Shown here piece after piece: positions 9,260 to 18,877 of a DNA stretch of 64,000 nt (its first letter is position 1; the number at the start of each line of letters is the position of its first letter). The notes under the pieces are model-generated. The model ran no database searches. It saw nothing but the letters and a program-made list of their open reading frames with translations, and was not told the origin of the DNA. A program made the translations under genes and the position numbers. The DNA is from Bacteroidales bacterium UBA5382 (lineage in GTDB: Bacteria; Bacteroidota; Bacteroidia; Bacteroidales; Dysgonomonadaceae). Where the stretch lies: positions 38,728 through 102,727 of the forward strand of contig DHOU01000001.1 in NCBI GenBank assembly GCA_002409745.1. The letters are read 5' to 3'.

Positions 9260-11095
9260 ATGAATAAGCGGCCTTTGCAACTTACCGACTGGCTCCCTAC
9301 GACGAAAAAGGAAGTCGAACTCCGAGGATGGGATTATCTGGATGTGATCCTATTCTCGGGAGATGCCTATATCGACCACCCCTCGTTCGGAACGGCGGTC
9401 ATCGGGCGCTTGTTGGAGCGGTTAGGGCTTCGTGTGGCGATTGTTTCACAGCCCAACTGGCGTGACGATTTGCGTGATTTCAAGAAGCTGGGTACGCCCC
9501 GGATGTTTTTTGCCGTCACCGCCGGTGTGATGGATTCGATGATCAATCATTACACCGCCAATAAACGCCGTCGTTCCGATGATGCGTATACGCCCGACGG
9601 ACGCAGCGATATGCGTCCCGACCGGGCGATGACCGTTTATTGCCGCATTTTAAAGGATCTGTATCCGCAGATTCCCGTACTGATTGGCGGAGTGGAGGCT
9701 TCTCTGAGGCGCGTTACCCATTACGATTATTGGGATGACCGGCTTTTTAAAACCATTCTCGCCGATACGCACGCCGACTTGTTGATTTACGGGATGGGCG
9801 AACAACCGCTTCATCGATTGGTGGAGGAAATGCAGAAGGGTAAATCGATGCGTGAATTGCAGGATATTCCTCAAACCGCTTTTTTGACCGCACCTCAACA
9901 AATTCCGGCGAGCATCTTTCAAGAAGATATCCGCCTTTTTTCGCATGAGGAGTGCCTGGATGATAAACTGAAGCAAGCGAAAAACTTCCGAATCGTAGAA
10001 GAACAATCGAACCGCTTGCATGCGGCGCGGCTTTTGCAGAATGTAGACGATCAGACGTTGGTGGTCAATCCTCCGTTCCCTCCCATGACGGAAACGGAGA
10101 TCGATTCCTCGTTCGATTTGCCTTATACGCGTTTACCGCATCCGAAGTACAAGGATAAACATATTCCCGCCTACGAAATGATTAAGTTTTCGGTTACCTT
10201 GCATCGGGGGTGTTTCGGCGGATGCGCGTTTTGTACGATTTCGGCTCATCAGGGCAAGTTTATATCGTCGCGATCGAAAGACTCTATCCTCAAGGAGGTG
10301 GAAAAGATTACGGAGATGCCCGACTTTAAGGGCTATATCAGTGATTTGGGAGGCCCCTCGGCCAATATGTACCGCATGGCAGGCAAAGAAACCTCGCTTT
10401 GTGAGAAATGTAAGAGGCCTTCGTGTATCTTTCCGAAGATTTGTCCGAACCTGAATACCGATCACGCACCGTTGCTGGATATCTATCGTTCGGTCGACGC
10501 TTTGCCGGGAGTGAAAAAATCTTTCATCGGAAGCGGAATCCGCTACGATATGTTATTGCATACGAGCAACGATCCGAAGATTGACCAATCGGCCCGGGAG
10601 TATATGCACGAGTTGATTGTCCATCATGTGTCGGGAAGATTAAAGGTGGCGCCCGAACATACTTCGGACGAAACGCTGAACGTGATGAGAAAACCTTCGT
10701 TTCATCAATTTTATCAATTCAAGCGGATTTTTGATGAAGAAAATAAGCAACACGGACTCAATCAACAACTAATCCCTTATTTTATATCTTCTCATCCCGG
10801 TTGTACCGATGAGGATATGGCCGACTTGGCCGCCATCACAAAAAATCTTGATTTCCGGTTGGAGCAAGTGCAGGATTTTACGCCTTCGCCCATGACCTTA
10901 GCTACTGAAATCTATTATACCGGCTACCATCCGTACACTCTTAAGCCGATGTACACCGCCAAAACAAAGGAACAGAAAAATGCGCAACGCCAATTTTTCT
11001 TTTGGTATGAAAAACGGAATAAAACTTCTATTATACAGAAATTAAAAAGGATACATCGACCGGATCTCATTGCGAAACTTTACCCGAATGGTTAA
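9260..11095 (+). CDS. YgiQ family radical SAM protein
   Basis: A 611-residue member of the YgiQ family (UPF0313), large radical-SAM proteins of unproven reaction. The N-terminal ~300 residues resemble a B12-binding-like Rossmann region. The 4Fe-4S/SAM motif CxxxCxxC is at C318, C322 and C325 ('CFGGCAFC'). A family-typical extra cysteine cluster follows ('CEKCKRPSCIFPKICPN', ~380). The C-terminal DUF3362-like tail includes 'VQDFTPSPMTLATEIYYTG'. It lies 66 nt after the SulP gene and may be read through from it. Confidence 0.93.
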   Translation: MNKRPLQLTDWLPTTKKEVELRGWDYLDVILFSGDAYIDHPSFGTAVIGRLLERLGLRVAIVSQPNWRDDLRDFKKLGTPRMFFAVTAGVMDSMINHYTANKRRRSDDAYTPDGRSDMRPDRAMTVYCRILKDLYPQIPVLIGGVEASLRRVTHYDYWDDRLFKTILADTHADLLIYGMGEQPLHRLVEEMQKGKSMRELQDIPQTAFLTAPQQIPASIFQEDIRLFSHEECLDDKLKQAKNFRIVEEQSNRLHAARLLQNVDDQTLVVNPPFPPMTETEIDSSFDLPYTRLPHPKYKDKHIPAYEMIKFSVTLHRGCFGGCAFCTISAHQGKFISSRSKDSILKEVEKITEMPDFKGYISDLGGPSANMYRMAGKETSLCEKCKRPSCIFPKICPNLNTDHAPLLDIYRSVDALPGVKKSFIGSGIRYDMLLHTSNDPKIDQSAREYMHELIVHHVSGRLKVAPEHTSDETLNVMRKPSFHQFYQFKRIFDEENKQHGLNQQLIPYFISSHPGCTDEDMADLAAITKNLDFRLEQVQDFTPSPMTLATEIYYTGYHPYTLKPMYTAKTKEQKNAQRQFFFWYEKRNKTSIIQKLKRIHRPDLIAKLYPNG

Positions 11096-11200
11096 TTAGG
11101 GTTAAATTATCCGTTTTGTCTGTCTTTTGTGCAGCGTTTTTTTCGACTTTTCATCTATTAGATAAAAGCAATCATTTATTCAATATAATTATTGGGATCT

Positions 11201-11944
11201 ATGAAGAAAGCGTATGTCGTAATAGGAATTTGTTTGGCCGCATTGTTGGCTTACTTTTCTTCGTGTGATGATAACAGTAAATATTCGTTGGGAGATTTTG
11301 TGGTAAGTATCGCAACGGTCGAGCCAACCGGTGCAAATGGGTATCACATCGTTCTGGATAATGGGAAACGGTTGCTTCCCGTTCATTCCGACATCCGTTA
11401 TATGCCGGGGAGCGAACAGCGGGTAGTGGTGAATTATACGATTTTGTCGGATGCGAAAGACGGATATGATTATTATGTGAAAATAAATGATATTTGGAAC
11501 ATCCTTACCAAGCAAGTGATTGAGTTAAATGAGGAAAATGCCGACAGTATCGGAAATGATCCTATACAAATACATGATATATGGGTTGGAGGTGACTACC
11601 TGAATGTCGACTTTTTCTTTAATTACGGCAAAGGCGAGAAACCCCATGCGGTCAATATGGTAAAGAATACCCTCTCTTCCGAAGCCACCTTGAATGGAGT
11701 CGACCTGGAGTTCAGGCATAATGCCTATAATAGCGCCAGCTCCAAATTGTACAGAGGCTTTGTCAGTTTCAACTTGAAACCGTTGCAACGGACTGATGTC
11801 GATTCGGTTGTTATTTCGGTAAAAGTGAAGGATTGGGCGGAAGAAAAAAATTACGAGGTGGTATACCGGTATAATCAAGCGGCATTGGCGAATATGTCGG
11901 ATAATGCTTCCATACCGGTCATCACATCGGATGAATACTATTAA
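11201..11944 (+). CDS. NigD-like lipoprotein
   Basis: A 247-residue lipoprotein. The ATG at 11201 gives a signal sequence ending in the lipobox 'YFSSC', so an upstream TTG at 11192 is unlikely. The mature part resembles NigD-like proteins of Bacteroidales: a small N-terminal OB-like strand region ('YSLGDFVVSIATVE') and a longer C-terminal beta domain ('DIWVGGDYLNVDFFFNYG'). NigD was named from a bacteriocin locus in Prevotella, but the family role is not known. It ends before a strong terminator shared with the convergent trp operon. Confidence 0.75.
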   Translation: MKKAYVVIGICLAALLAYFSSCDDNSKYSLGDFVVSIATVEPTGANGYHIVLDNGKRLLPVHSDIRYMPGSEQRVVVNYTILSDAKDGYDYYVKINDIWNILTKQVIELNEENADSIGNDPIQIHDIWVGGDYLNVDFFFNYGKGEKPHAVNMVKNTLSSEATLNGVDLEFRHNAYNSASSKLYRGFVSFNLKPLQRTDVDSVVISVKVKDWAEEKNYEVVYRYNQAALANMSDNASIPVITSDEYY

Positions 11945-12006
11945 TAAATTGAAAAAACTTACTTTGAATTAGTTCTATTTCTTATATGACTTTTTGATTT
12001 TCCAAG

Positions 12007-12048
12007 AACCGGATAAACCCTGTGAAGAGTGTATCCGGTTATTTTTTT
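12007..12048 (+). terminator. Rho-independent terminator of the NigD-like gene
   Basis: AACCGGATA (12007-12015) pairs with TATCCGGTT (12032-12040) and is followed by ATTTTTTT on the plus strand. It lies between the convergent NigD-like gene and trpA. Confidence 0.75.
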
Positions 12049-12050
12049 GT

Positions 12051-12821
12051 CTACTTCAATGCTTCGATTAGCTTTTCAGCCGCCCTGTCGGGGGCGTTTC
12101 CGTTTTCCAATAAGCGGACGAACTTGCTTCCGATGATGGCGCCGGAGGAATACCGGCAAGCGGCGTCGAAAGTCGTTTTGTTGGAAATGCCGAAGCCGGT
12201 CAGCCGCGGATGACGTAATCGCATCGCATTCACCCGGCGGAAATAAGCGAGGGTCGCATCGTCGAACGTGTCTTTCACGCCCGTCACCGAAGCCGACGAT
12301 ACCATGTAAATAAACCCTCCGGTATGTTCGTCAATGAGCCGGATGCGTTCTTCCGAGGTTTCGGGAGTAATGAGCATGATGGTCTGCAATCCGTATTTCT
12401 CTGCGACGGGTTTGTACGATTCGCGATATTCGGCGAAAGGCAAGTCGGGAATAATGAGTCCGTCGATACCGCATTGTGCCGCATCGCGGCAAAAGTTATC
12501 GAAGCCATATTGCATGATAGGGTTCAGGTAACCCATTAAAATCAACGGAATATGCACCTTCTTGCGGATTCCGGATAGTTGCCCGAACAAATGTTTCACG
12601 CTCATGCCGTTTTTCAACGCCTCTGCGCTCGATTGCTGAATGACCGGCCCGTCGGCCATCGGATCGCTGAAAGGAATGCCGATTTCAAGCATATCGACGC
12701 CGTGTTGTTGTAAGGCCCGGATGATTTCGGTCGTGTCATGAAGATGTGGGTAGCCGGCCGTAAAGTAAACCGACAGGATTCCGCTATTCTTTTCGTTGAA
12801 TAATTGATCGATTCTGTTCAT
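12051..12821 (-). CDS. trpA: Tryptophan synthase alpha chain
   Basis: TrpA cleaves indole-3-glycerol phosphate to indole and glyceraldehyde-3-phosphate, feeding indole to TrpB through the alpha2beta2 tunnel. The 256-residue TIM barrel shows the catalytic Glu in 'HGVDMLEIGIPFSDPMADGP', the catalytic Asp in 'CGIDGLIIPDLP', and the phosphate-binding 'GFGISNKTT'. The start at 12821 overlaps the trpF stop (ATGA). It is the last gene of the operon. Confidence 0.95.
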   Translation of the reverse strand: MNRIDQLFNEKNSGILSVYFTAGYPHLHDTTEIIRALQQHGVDMLEIGIPFSDPMADGPVIQQSSAEALKNGMSVKHLFGQLSGIRKKVHIPLILMGYLNPIMQYGFDNFCRDAAQCGIDGLIIPDLPFAEYRESYKPVAEKYGLQTIMLITPETSEERIRLIDEHTGGFIYMVSSASVTGVKDTFDDATLAYFRRVNAMRLRHPRLTGFGISNKTTFDAACRYSSGAIIGSKFVRLLENGNAPDRAAEKLIEALK

Positions 12822-13444
12822 TTTCTGATTTCTTGAATAAAGTGTTGTAGTAATTCGATGTCTTTGAGTCCCGGCCGTGTTTCGAAACGGCTGTTGAGGT
12901 CGATACCCACGCATGCCGGATGATGGAATTCGCGGATGCGGGATAGATCTGTCGGGGAAATTCCTCCGCTGAGTAAAAAAGGAGTATTGCCTGAATACGA
13001 ATGAAGGGTTTCCCACTGAAAGGACTGTCCCGATCCGCCATACGCTGCGGTATAGGTATCGAACAGGAAATAGTCGCAACTGTTGTCGTAGCGTTTCACC
13101 AGGCCTGCGGGAAAGGAGGCGTCTTCACGCGAGACGGAAAAAGCTTTTATCACCTTAAAGCCGTCGCCGCGAAGAGAACGGCAATCGTCGGGCGTTTCAT
13201 CGCCATGAAGTTGAAGGATGTCGATACTGTTTCGCCGGGCTGTTTCGCGCAACGTGGCAGGCTCTTCGTTGACGAAAACGCCTACGCGTTTGGCCTTCGC
13301 GGGAAGGGGAGGCACGAACTTGCCGGCATATCGCGGCGAGGAAGGATAAAAAATAAATCCGATCCAATCCACGTCCAGTTCGTCTATAGCCCGGATGTTT
13401 TCCGCATCGCGCATGCCGCATACTTTAATGATTTGTGGTTTCAT
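12818..13444 (-). CDS. trpF: Phosphoribosylanthranilate isomerase
   Basis: Third step of tryptophan synthesis, isomerising N-(5-phosphoribosyl)anthranilate to CdRP. The 208-residue (beta-alpha)8 protein has the catalytic Cys in 'IKVCGMRDAENI' near the start and the Asp in 'YFLFDTYTAAYGGSGQSF', followed by 'LSGGISPTDL' and 'GIDLNSRFETRPGLKD'. Start and stop overlap trpC and trpA by 4 nt each (ATGA), typical of translational coupling. Confidence 0.95.
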   Translation of the reverse strand: MKPQIIKVCGMRDAENIRAIDELDVDWIGFIFYPSSPRYAGKFVPPLPAKAKRVGVFVNEEPATLRETARRNSIDILQLHGDETPDDCRSLRGDGFKVIKAFSVSREDASFPAGLVKRYDNSCDYFLFDTYTAAYGGSGQSFQWETLHSYSGNTPFLLSGGISPTDLSRIREFHHPACVGIDLNSRFETRPGLKDIELLQHFIQEIRK

Positions 13445-14229
13445 GACGGGATGCTTTTCATAAAACGACCCAATGAAGCGCCCGGATCGTCTTCTTTCAT
13501 AAACCTTTCACCGATAAGGAATCCCTTATAGCCGGCATCGCGTAATTCTTTGACCGTGGCCGGCGAAGAAATGCCGCTTTCGGAAACCCAAACCGCGTCC
13601 GAAGGTAACCGCCGGGTCATGTCGAATGATTTACGCACGTCGGTGTGAAACGATCCGAGATTCCGGTTATTGATTCCGATAAGCGTGTTGAGCGGGGTGA
13701 TATACGCTATTTCACGCTCGTCGTGCAACTCCAACAATACCTCCAATTCGAGATCGCGTGCGACTTCGGTCAGTTTTTTGCATCGGGTGGGAGAGAGCGC
13801 CGAGGCAATGAGTAAGACGGCATGGGCGCCCGACAACTTCGCTTCATAGAGTTGATATTCATCTATAATGAAGTCTTTGCGAAGGATGGGAATGGATATC
13901 GCCTGTGCCGCTGCGTGGAGATCTTGCCGCGTACCTCCGAAAAACTTCTCGTCGGTGAGCACCGACAGGGCGCTCGCCCCGTTGTCCTGATAACCTTTGG
14001 CAATCGTTACCGCATCGGCCGTTTGCCTTATCCAGCCCTTGCTGGGCGAGCGGCGTTTGAATTCCGAAATAATTCCCGTCGGGGAACTCACCAGGGTCTC
14101 TTTCAATGATTTCACTTCAAAGGTCCCTTCTTCTACGGAACGAACGAGGGACGACAGCGGGCGGGCTTTTTTAGCCTGCTCCACCTCCACTTTTTTGTGG
14201 GCGATAATATCGTTTAAAATATCTTTCAT
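13441..14229 (-). CDS. trpC: Indole-3-glycerol-phosphate synthase
   Basis: Closes the indole ring from CdRP. The 262-residue barrel carries the catalytic 'EFKRRSPSKGWI' (Lys/Glu) near residue 55, 'LSVLTDEKFFGG', 'ILRKDFIIDEYQLYEA' and 'IGINNRNLGSF', then 'VSESGIS'. The stop overlaps trpF by 4 nt. The gap to the preceding trpD is 221 bp and is filled with short-word repeats, an unusual break inside an otherwise tight operon. Confidence 0.96.
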   Translation of the reverse strand: MKDILNDIIAHKKVEVEQAKKARPLSSLVRSVEEGTFEVKSLKETLVSSPTGIISEFKRRSPSKGWIRQTADAVTIAKGYQDNGASALSVLTDEKFFGGTRQDLHAAAQAISIPILRKDFIIDEYQLYEAKLSGAHAVLLIASALSPTRCKKLTEVARDLELEVLLELHDEREIAYITPLNTLIGINNRNLGSFHTDVRKSFDMTRRLPSDAVWVSESGISSPATVKELRDAGYKGFLIGERFMKEDDPGASLGRFMKSIPS

Positions 14230-14284
14230 ATAACGAATGGTAGTTTACAGTTTATAGTTGTTACACGGAGAAATCTTTTTTTTG

Positions 14285-14400
14285 GGTCTCCAGTCACCGG
14301 TCTCCAGTCACCAGTCACCAGTCACCAGTCACCGGTCTAATGTCTAATGTCGGCAGCTATCAGCTAATATGCTAATTTGCTAATATGCTAATTTGCTAAC
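14285..14400. repeat. Short-word repeat tract between trpD and trpC
   Basis: The plus strand shows CACCAGT repeated back to back (7-nt period) with CCGGTCTCCAGT variants, then GTCTAAT twice, then alternating GCTAATAT and GCTAATTT (8-nt period). It ends about 50 nt from the trpD stop. The same words recur at 15500, 19690 and 20530-20700. Confidence 0.8.
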
Positions 14401-14450
14401 TAATTCATCATTTATCCTTTTCATCTGTCAGACAAATTATCGTTTACAGT

Positions 14451-15449
14451 TTACGGCCTATTGAGTTCGATAAATTTTTTAAATGTTTTCAAGGCCTTTT
14501 TGCCATATAGCGAATCGCGGGCGGTTTCCAGACAATCCTCTATCGATCGGTCGGGAACAATGGTTTGAATGGCGAAAGCCGAATTAGCCAATACCACATT
14601 CAGTTGCGCTTCCGTGGCTTCGCATTCAAGCACCTTGTTGAACAACCGCGCCGCCTCTTCGGGCGTATCGCCTCCGTACAATTCCTTCTGTTTGTTTTCG
14701 CGAAAACCCAAATCCTCCGGGCGGAAAAGCTGTTCCCCCTTATTCGATACGACCTTAAACCGCCCGGTAAGGGAGATCTCATCATATCCGTCAAGACTGT
14801 GAACCACACAATATCTCTTCTTGCTTTCCTGATAGATATAGCTGTACAGGCGCATCATCGAAAGGTCGTATACTCCCAGTAACTGGTATTCGGGCTGTAC
14901 GGGATTGACTAACGGGCCCAGTACATTAAAGAAGCTGCGCACGCCGAGGTTGCGGCGTACTCCGGCCACTTCTTTCAAAGCGGGACTGAACAGCGGGGCA
15001 TGCAAATACGCCATTCCGCACGCTTCGATGCTCTTGCGCAGGGCATCTATATCGGTGGTGAACTTCACCCCTTGCAATTCCATCACGTTGCTTGCCCCGC
15101 TGACAGACGTCGAGCCGTAGTTGCCGTGTTTTACCACCGGATACCCCGCGCCCGCTACTACAAAGCAAGACAGCGTGGATATATTGAAGGTGTTCTTCCC
15201 GTCGCCTCCTGTGCCGACGATATCGATGGGTCGGTATTCCGAAAGGTCGGTGGGCACGCGCATATCGAGCAGCGCATCGCGGAAGCCCATGATTTCTTCT
15301 ACCGAAATACGGCGCATCAGGAAGCACGTGATCAAGGCGGATACCTGCGCTTCGGGAATCGTGCCCTGCACAATTTGGAAAAGAATGTCTTTCGCTTCTT
15401 CTCGCGAAAGATAGTGATAGTCGAATAGTTTATAAAGTATTTCTTTCAT
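14451..15449 (-). CDS. trpD: Anthranilate phosphoribosyltransferase
   Basis: Transfers the phosphoribosyl group of PRPP to anthranilate. The 332-residue protein has the PRPP-binding 'VGTGGDGKNTFNIST' near residue 80, 'KHGNYGSTSVSGASNVMELQG', and 'GVRSFFNVLGPLVNP'. It is a stand-alone TrpD, not fused to TrpG. Repeat tracts separate it from both trpG (135 bp) and trpC (221 bp). Confidence 0.96.
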   Translation of the reverse strand: MKEILYKLFDYHYLSREEAKDILFQIVQGTIPEAQVSALITCFLMRRISVEEIMGFRDALLDMRVPTDLSEYRPIDIVGTGGDGKNTFNISTLSCFVVAGAGYPVVKHGNYGSTSVSGASNVMELQGVKFTTDIDALRKSIEACGMAYLHAPLFSPALKEVAGVRRNLGVRSFFNVLGPLVNPVQPEYQLLGVYDLSMMRLYSYIYQESKKRYCVVHSLDGYDEISLTGRFKVVSNKGEQLFRPEDLGFRENKQKELYGGDTPEEAARLFNKVLECEATEAQLNVVLANSAFAIQTIVPDRSIEDCLETARDSLYGKKALKTFKKFIELNRP

Positions 15450-15495
15450 ATAATTATTAGGAGTTTACAGTACAGTTGAAAGTTGTCGGTCATCA

Positions 15496-15600
15496 GCTAA
15501 TTTGCTAATTTGCTAATTAACTCATAGCTGATAGCTCATAGCTCATAGTTCATAGTTCATAGTTCATAGTTCATAGTTCATAGTTCATAACTCATAGCTC
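15496..15600. repeat. Heptamer repeat tract spanning the trpG stop codon
   Basis: Read on the plus strand, GCTAATTT units are followed by TCATAGC and then several consecutive TCATAGT units (7-nt period), reaching 15600. The trpG stop (15585-15587) and its last codons lie inside the tract, so the end 'MSYEL' of TrpG is written by the repeat. Confidence 0.85.
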
Positions 15601-16166
15601 ATCATTAAGAAGTTTCGTATAATGGTTAATCCGTTAGGCGTCAAGACCGATTCGGGATGAAACTGTACGCCGTGAATGTCGAGCGTACGGTGTTTAAAAG
15701 CCATAATCGAGCCGGCATCATCGATTGCGGTGATTTCGAGATGGGCGGGGAAGCCGTTGCGGGAAACAATCCATGAGTGATACCGTCCGACCGGTATGAT
15801 GCGGGGCAGACCCCTGAAAATCGGATCGTCGGCAACGATTTCCGCGGGAATTTGTACGCCGTGAAAGACGTCGGACAGGTTGACGAGTGTCCCTCCGAAG
15901 GCCTCGGCGATGGCCTGATGCCCCAGGCAAACGCCCAACATGCTTTTTGCAGGCGCGTAACGCCGTATAAGAGGCAAGAGAAGGCCGGCTTCTTCGGGGA
16001 TGCCCGGACCGGGCGACAGAATGATCTTATCATACTGTTCCACACGGTCGAGATCGATGCGGTCGTTCCGGATGACATCGACTTCGGTATATCCTAAGGC
16101 CTTTATCGCATGAACCAGATTATACGTAAAGGAATCGTAGTTGTCGAGGACGAGAATTTTTTTCAT
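15585..16166 (-). CDS. trpG: Anthranilate synthase component II (glutamine amidotransferase)
   Basis: Supplies ammonia from glutamine to TrpE. The 193-residue class I amidotransferase has the nucleophile C80 in 'MLGVCLGHQAIAEAFGG', the oxyanion region 'LSPGPGIPEEAG', and the His-Glu pair in 'IHGVQFHPES'. It starts 11 nt after trpE. The final residues and stop codon are contributed by a heptamer repeat tract. A role shared with folate synthesis (PabA) is possible, but the operon position points to tryptophan. Confidence 0.95.
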   Translation of the reverse strand: MKKILVLDNYDSFTYNLVHAIKALGYTEVDVIRNDRIDLDRVEQYDKIILSPGPGIPEEAGLLLPLIRRYAPAKSMLGVCLGHQAIAEAFGGTLVNLSDVFHGVQIPAEIVADDPIFRGLPRIIPVGRYHSWIVSRNGFPAHLEITAIDDAGSIMAFKHRTLDIHGVQFHPESVLTPNGLTIIRNFLMMSYEL

Positions 16167-16177
16167 TTCAATCCGTT

Positions 16178-17584
16178 TTAAACGTGATATAAAGACGCAG
16201 CCAGGTCGATGGCTTTTTTCAAGGCGCCGAGCTTGCTGTTTACTTCCTGCAATTCGTATTCTTCCTCACTTTTGGACACGATTCCCGCGCCCGCCTGATA
16301 CCATAGTTCGTTGTTGCGGCTGACGAAAGTGCGTATCGTAATGGCCTGATTGAGGTCGCCGTTCAATCCGATAAAGCCGATGCATCCGCCGTAGGCTCCG
16401 CGATTGTGCTCCTCTATTTCGGAAATCAGTTGCATCGCCCTTACTTTCGGAGCTCCGGATAATGTGCCGGCGGGGAAGGTGTCGAAGAAAGCCCGGATGG
16501 GATCGGCTCCCTCGTCGAGCGTGCCGCTCACCCGTGAAACAAGGTGGATGACATGCGAGTAGAACTGCGGTTCTTTATAGAACTCGACCTTCACGCCGTG
16601 TGCATGGCGGCTGATATCGTTGCGCGCCAGATCGACCAACATGACATGCTCGGCGTTCTCTTTGGGATCCTTCAGCAGGAAGTCGACCGCCTTCCGGTCT
16701 TCGACGGGATTGCCCGTGCGTTTGGTGGTGCCGGCGATGGGGTCGATGCTGATGGCTTTCCCTTTAATCTTACAATGCGTTTCGGGGGAAGAGCCGAAGA
16801 TACGGTATCCTCCGAAGTCGAAATAAAATAAATACGGCGACGGATTTACGGAGCGCAGCGCCCGGTATACTTTGAAGTCATCGCCCGAAAAATGCTGGAC
16901 AAACCGGCGGGAAAGAACGATCTGGAACACGTCGCCACGCAGGCAATGTTGTCTGCCCAGTCGTACGTATTCTTTGAATTGATTGTCGGTGATGGTGCTG
17001 TATTCGTCGCCTTCGGTAAAGAAGTTGAACGAAGCGAAGTTCCGCAGGTTCACGAGCGATTCGACTTCGTGCAAACGGCTCTCTTCGCCTTCTCGCAGCA
17101 ATTCGATGAGGGTGATGCGATCGGTGAAATGGTCGAAAACGATCAGGTATTTATACAAGATATATAGCATGTCGGGCGCATCGTTGCGGTCGTTGCGGCT
17201 TTCCTTTACGGCGATATTCTCGGTATATCGCACACAGTTGAAGGTGGTATACCCGAAAAGGCCGCAAGCCTCTTTTTCATCCCCTTCCACATCGAAATGC
17301 CCGATAAATCCGGCCAGGGCATCGGTAATGGAATAGCGGTCGCGAAGTTTTTCGTGGAGCAGGCTTCCGTCGGGAAAACGCATCGTGGCGGCGCCCCGGT
17401 TTACTTCGACGGAAGCGATGGGATTGAGCGCCACATACGACGTGCTGTTGTCTCGGGCATGAAAATCGGAACTTTCGAGCAGCGCCGATTCGGGAAAAGC
17501 GTCCCGCACTTTCAGATAAATGCTGACCGGCGTATGCAGGTCGCCGAGTAACCGGCGGGTGTGCGTGTGTAACTTGAATTTCAT
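16178..17584 (-). CDS. trpE: Anthranilate synthase component I
   Basis: Converts chorismate plus ammonia to anthranilate, the committed step. The 468-residue protein has the tryptophan feedback-site type sequence 'LLESSDFHARDN' near residue 35, and the chorismate-binding domain with 'DPIAGTTKRTGNP', 'EHVMLVDLARNDISR', 'GTLSGAPKVRAMQLI' and 'GGCIGFIGLNGDLNQAITIRT'. The start overlaps the trpB stop by 4 nt (ATGA). The Ser-rich feedback motif predicts enzyme inhibition by tryptophan on top of attenuation. Confidence 0.96.
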   Translation of the reverse strand: MKFKLHTHTRRLLGDLHTPVSIYLKVRDAFPESALLESSDFHARDNSTSYVALNPIASVEVNRGAATMRFPDGSLLHEKLRDRYSITDALAGFIGHFDVEGDEKEACGLFGYTTFNCVRYTENIAVKESRNDRNDAPDMLYILYKYLIVFDHFTDRITLIELLREGEESRLHEVESLVNLRNFASFNFFTEGDEYSTITDNQFKEYVRLGRQHCLRGDVFQIVLSRRFVQHFSGDDFKVYRALRSVNPSPYLFYFDFGGYRIFGSSPETHCKIKGKAISIDPIAGTTKRTGNPVEDRKAVDFLLKDPKENAEHVMLVDLARNDISRHAHGVKVEFYKEPQFYSHVIHLVSRVSGTLDEGADPIRAFFDTFPAGTLSGAPKVRAMQLISEIEEHNRGAYGGCIGFIGLNGDLNQAITIRTFVSRNNELWYQAGAGIVSKSEEEYELQEVNSKLGALKKAIDLAASLYHV

Positions 17585-18789
17585 ATCGATTGTTTTTGCT
17601 GATGAGTTGTTTGCGAATAGTTGATATAGGTCTCCATGTCCTTGTCGCCCCGTCCGGAAACGGTGAGAACAATGATATCGGAAGGCGCGAAGGTGTTTTT
17701 GTTGAGCGCTGCAAGGGCGTGCGCCGATTCGAGCGCGGGAATGATGCCTTCCTTACGGGTGAGCTCGAAAGCGGCTTCGAGCGCTTCGTCGTCGGTGATC
17801 GCGATGACGTCGGCCCTGTGTTGCGACGCCAGATACGCATGGATGGGCCCCACGCCGGGATAATCGAGCCCTGCCGAAATGGAGTAGGGTTCGGTGATCT
17901 GCCCGTCATCGGTTTGCATCAACAGCGTACGGCATCCGTGTAATATGCCGGGCTTGCCGAGGCGGATGGTAGCGGCCGAGTATCCCGTATCGATGCCCTT
18001 CCCCGCGGCTTCGGCCAGGATAATCTTTACGCGCGCGTCGTCGAGATATTCGTATACCGTTCCGGCTGCGTTGCTTCCGCCACCCACACAGGCGATGAGA
18101 TAATCGGGATAGTCGCGTGCCTCCTTGCCGGCGAGTTGTTGGCGGATTTCTTTGCTGATGACCGATTGCAGGCGCGCGACCATGTCGGGGTAGGGATGTG
18201 GGCCGATGGTCGATCCGATGATGTAGTAGGTGTCATCGGGATGGCTGCACCAGTCTCGGATGGCTTCGTTGGTGGCGTCTTTCAGCGTTTGGTTGCCGGA
18301 GGTGACGGGAATGACTTCGGCTCCCAGCATTTCCATCTTTTTTACATTAGGCTGTTGGCGTTGCACATCGGTCTGTCCCATGTACACGGTGCAAGGCATC
18401 TGCATGAGGGCGCACACAGTGGCGGTGGCCACGCCGTGCTGCCCGGCGCCCGTCTCGGCGATGATACGGTGTTTATTCATCCTTCGGGCGATAAGGATCT
18501 GCCCGAGAGTATTATTGATTTTATGCGCCCCGGTGTGGTTCAAGTCTTCACGCTTCAGATACACGGTGCAACGGTGTTTCGCGGAGAGATACTTCGACAA
18601 ATAGAGGGGCGAAGGGCGTCCCGCATAGTCGCGCAACAAGGCATGAAACTCGTTGCGGAAACTCTCGCTCTCGATAATCGGCAGATACGACTGCTGTAAG
18701 TCCGTCACGCACCGGTGAAGGATTTCGGGCACGAAGGCGCCGCCGAACTCGCCATAGTAGCCTCTTTGATTGACTGTAAAATTTTGCAT
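17581..18789 (-). CDS. trpB: Tryptophan synthase beta chain
   Basis: PLP enzyme condensing indole with serine. The 402-residue protein has the Schiff-base lysine K90 in 'NHTGAHKINNTLGQ', the phosphate-binding 'GGGSNAAGT' and 'EPYSISAGLDYPGVGP'. It is the first structural gene of the operon, an order (B-E-G-D-C-F-A) typical of Bacteroidota. Just upstream lie a leader peptide with tandem Trp codons and a terminator hairpin. Confidence 0.97.
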   Translation of the reverse strand: MQNFTVNQRGYYGEFGGAFVPEILHRCVTDLQQSYLPIIESESFRNEFHALLRDYAGRPSPLYLSKYLSAKHRCTVYLKREDLNHTGAHKINNTLGQILIARRMNKHRIIAETGAGQHGVATATVCALMQMPCTVYMGQTDVQRQQPNVKKMEMLGAEVIPVTSGNQTLKDATNEAIRDWCSHPDDTYYIIGSTIGPHPYPDMVARLQSVISKEIRQQLAGKEARDYPDYLIACVGGGSNAAGTVYEYLDDARVKIILAEAAGKGIDTGYSAATIRLGKPGILHGCRTLLMQTDDGQITEPYSISAGLDYPGVGPIHAYLASQHRADVIAITDDEALEAAFELTRKEGIIPALESAHALAALNKNTFAPSDIIVLTVSGRGDKDMETYINYSQTTHQQKQSI

Positions 18790-18821
18790 ATATAGAATGG
18801 TTTTAATGATTGCTGAAAACG

Positions 18822-18849
18822 AAAAAAGCCCGCCGCAGGTGCGACAGGC
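18822..18849 (-). terminator. trp attenuator terminator
   Basis: On the minus strand GCCTGTCGC (18849-18841) pairs with GCGGCGGGC (18836-18828) over a 4-nt loop, followed by six T. It sits between the leader peptide stop and trpB, 33 nt before the trpB start. I could not settle the antiterminator partner by eye. Confidence 0.82.
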
Positions 18850-18877
18850 TTTCTTATATACCGATGTGTACTTTCCG

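Noticed and set aside
12822..13079. N-terminal extension of trpA
   Set aside because: It lies entirely within trpF in another frame; the coupled ATG at 12821 begins the conserved TrpA sequence.
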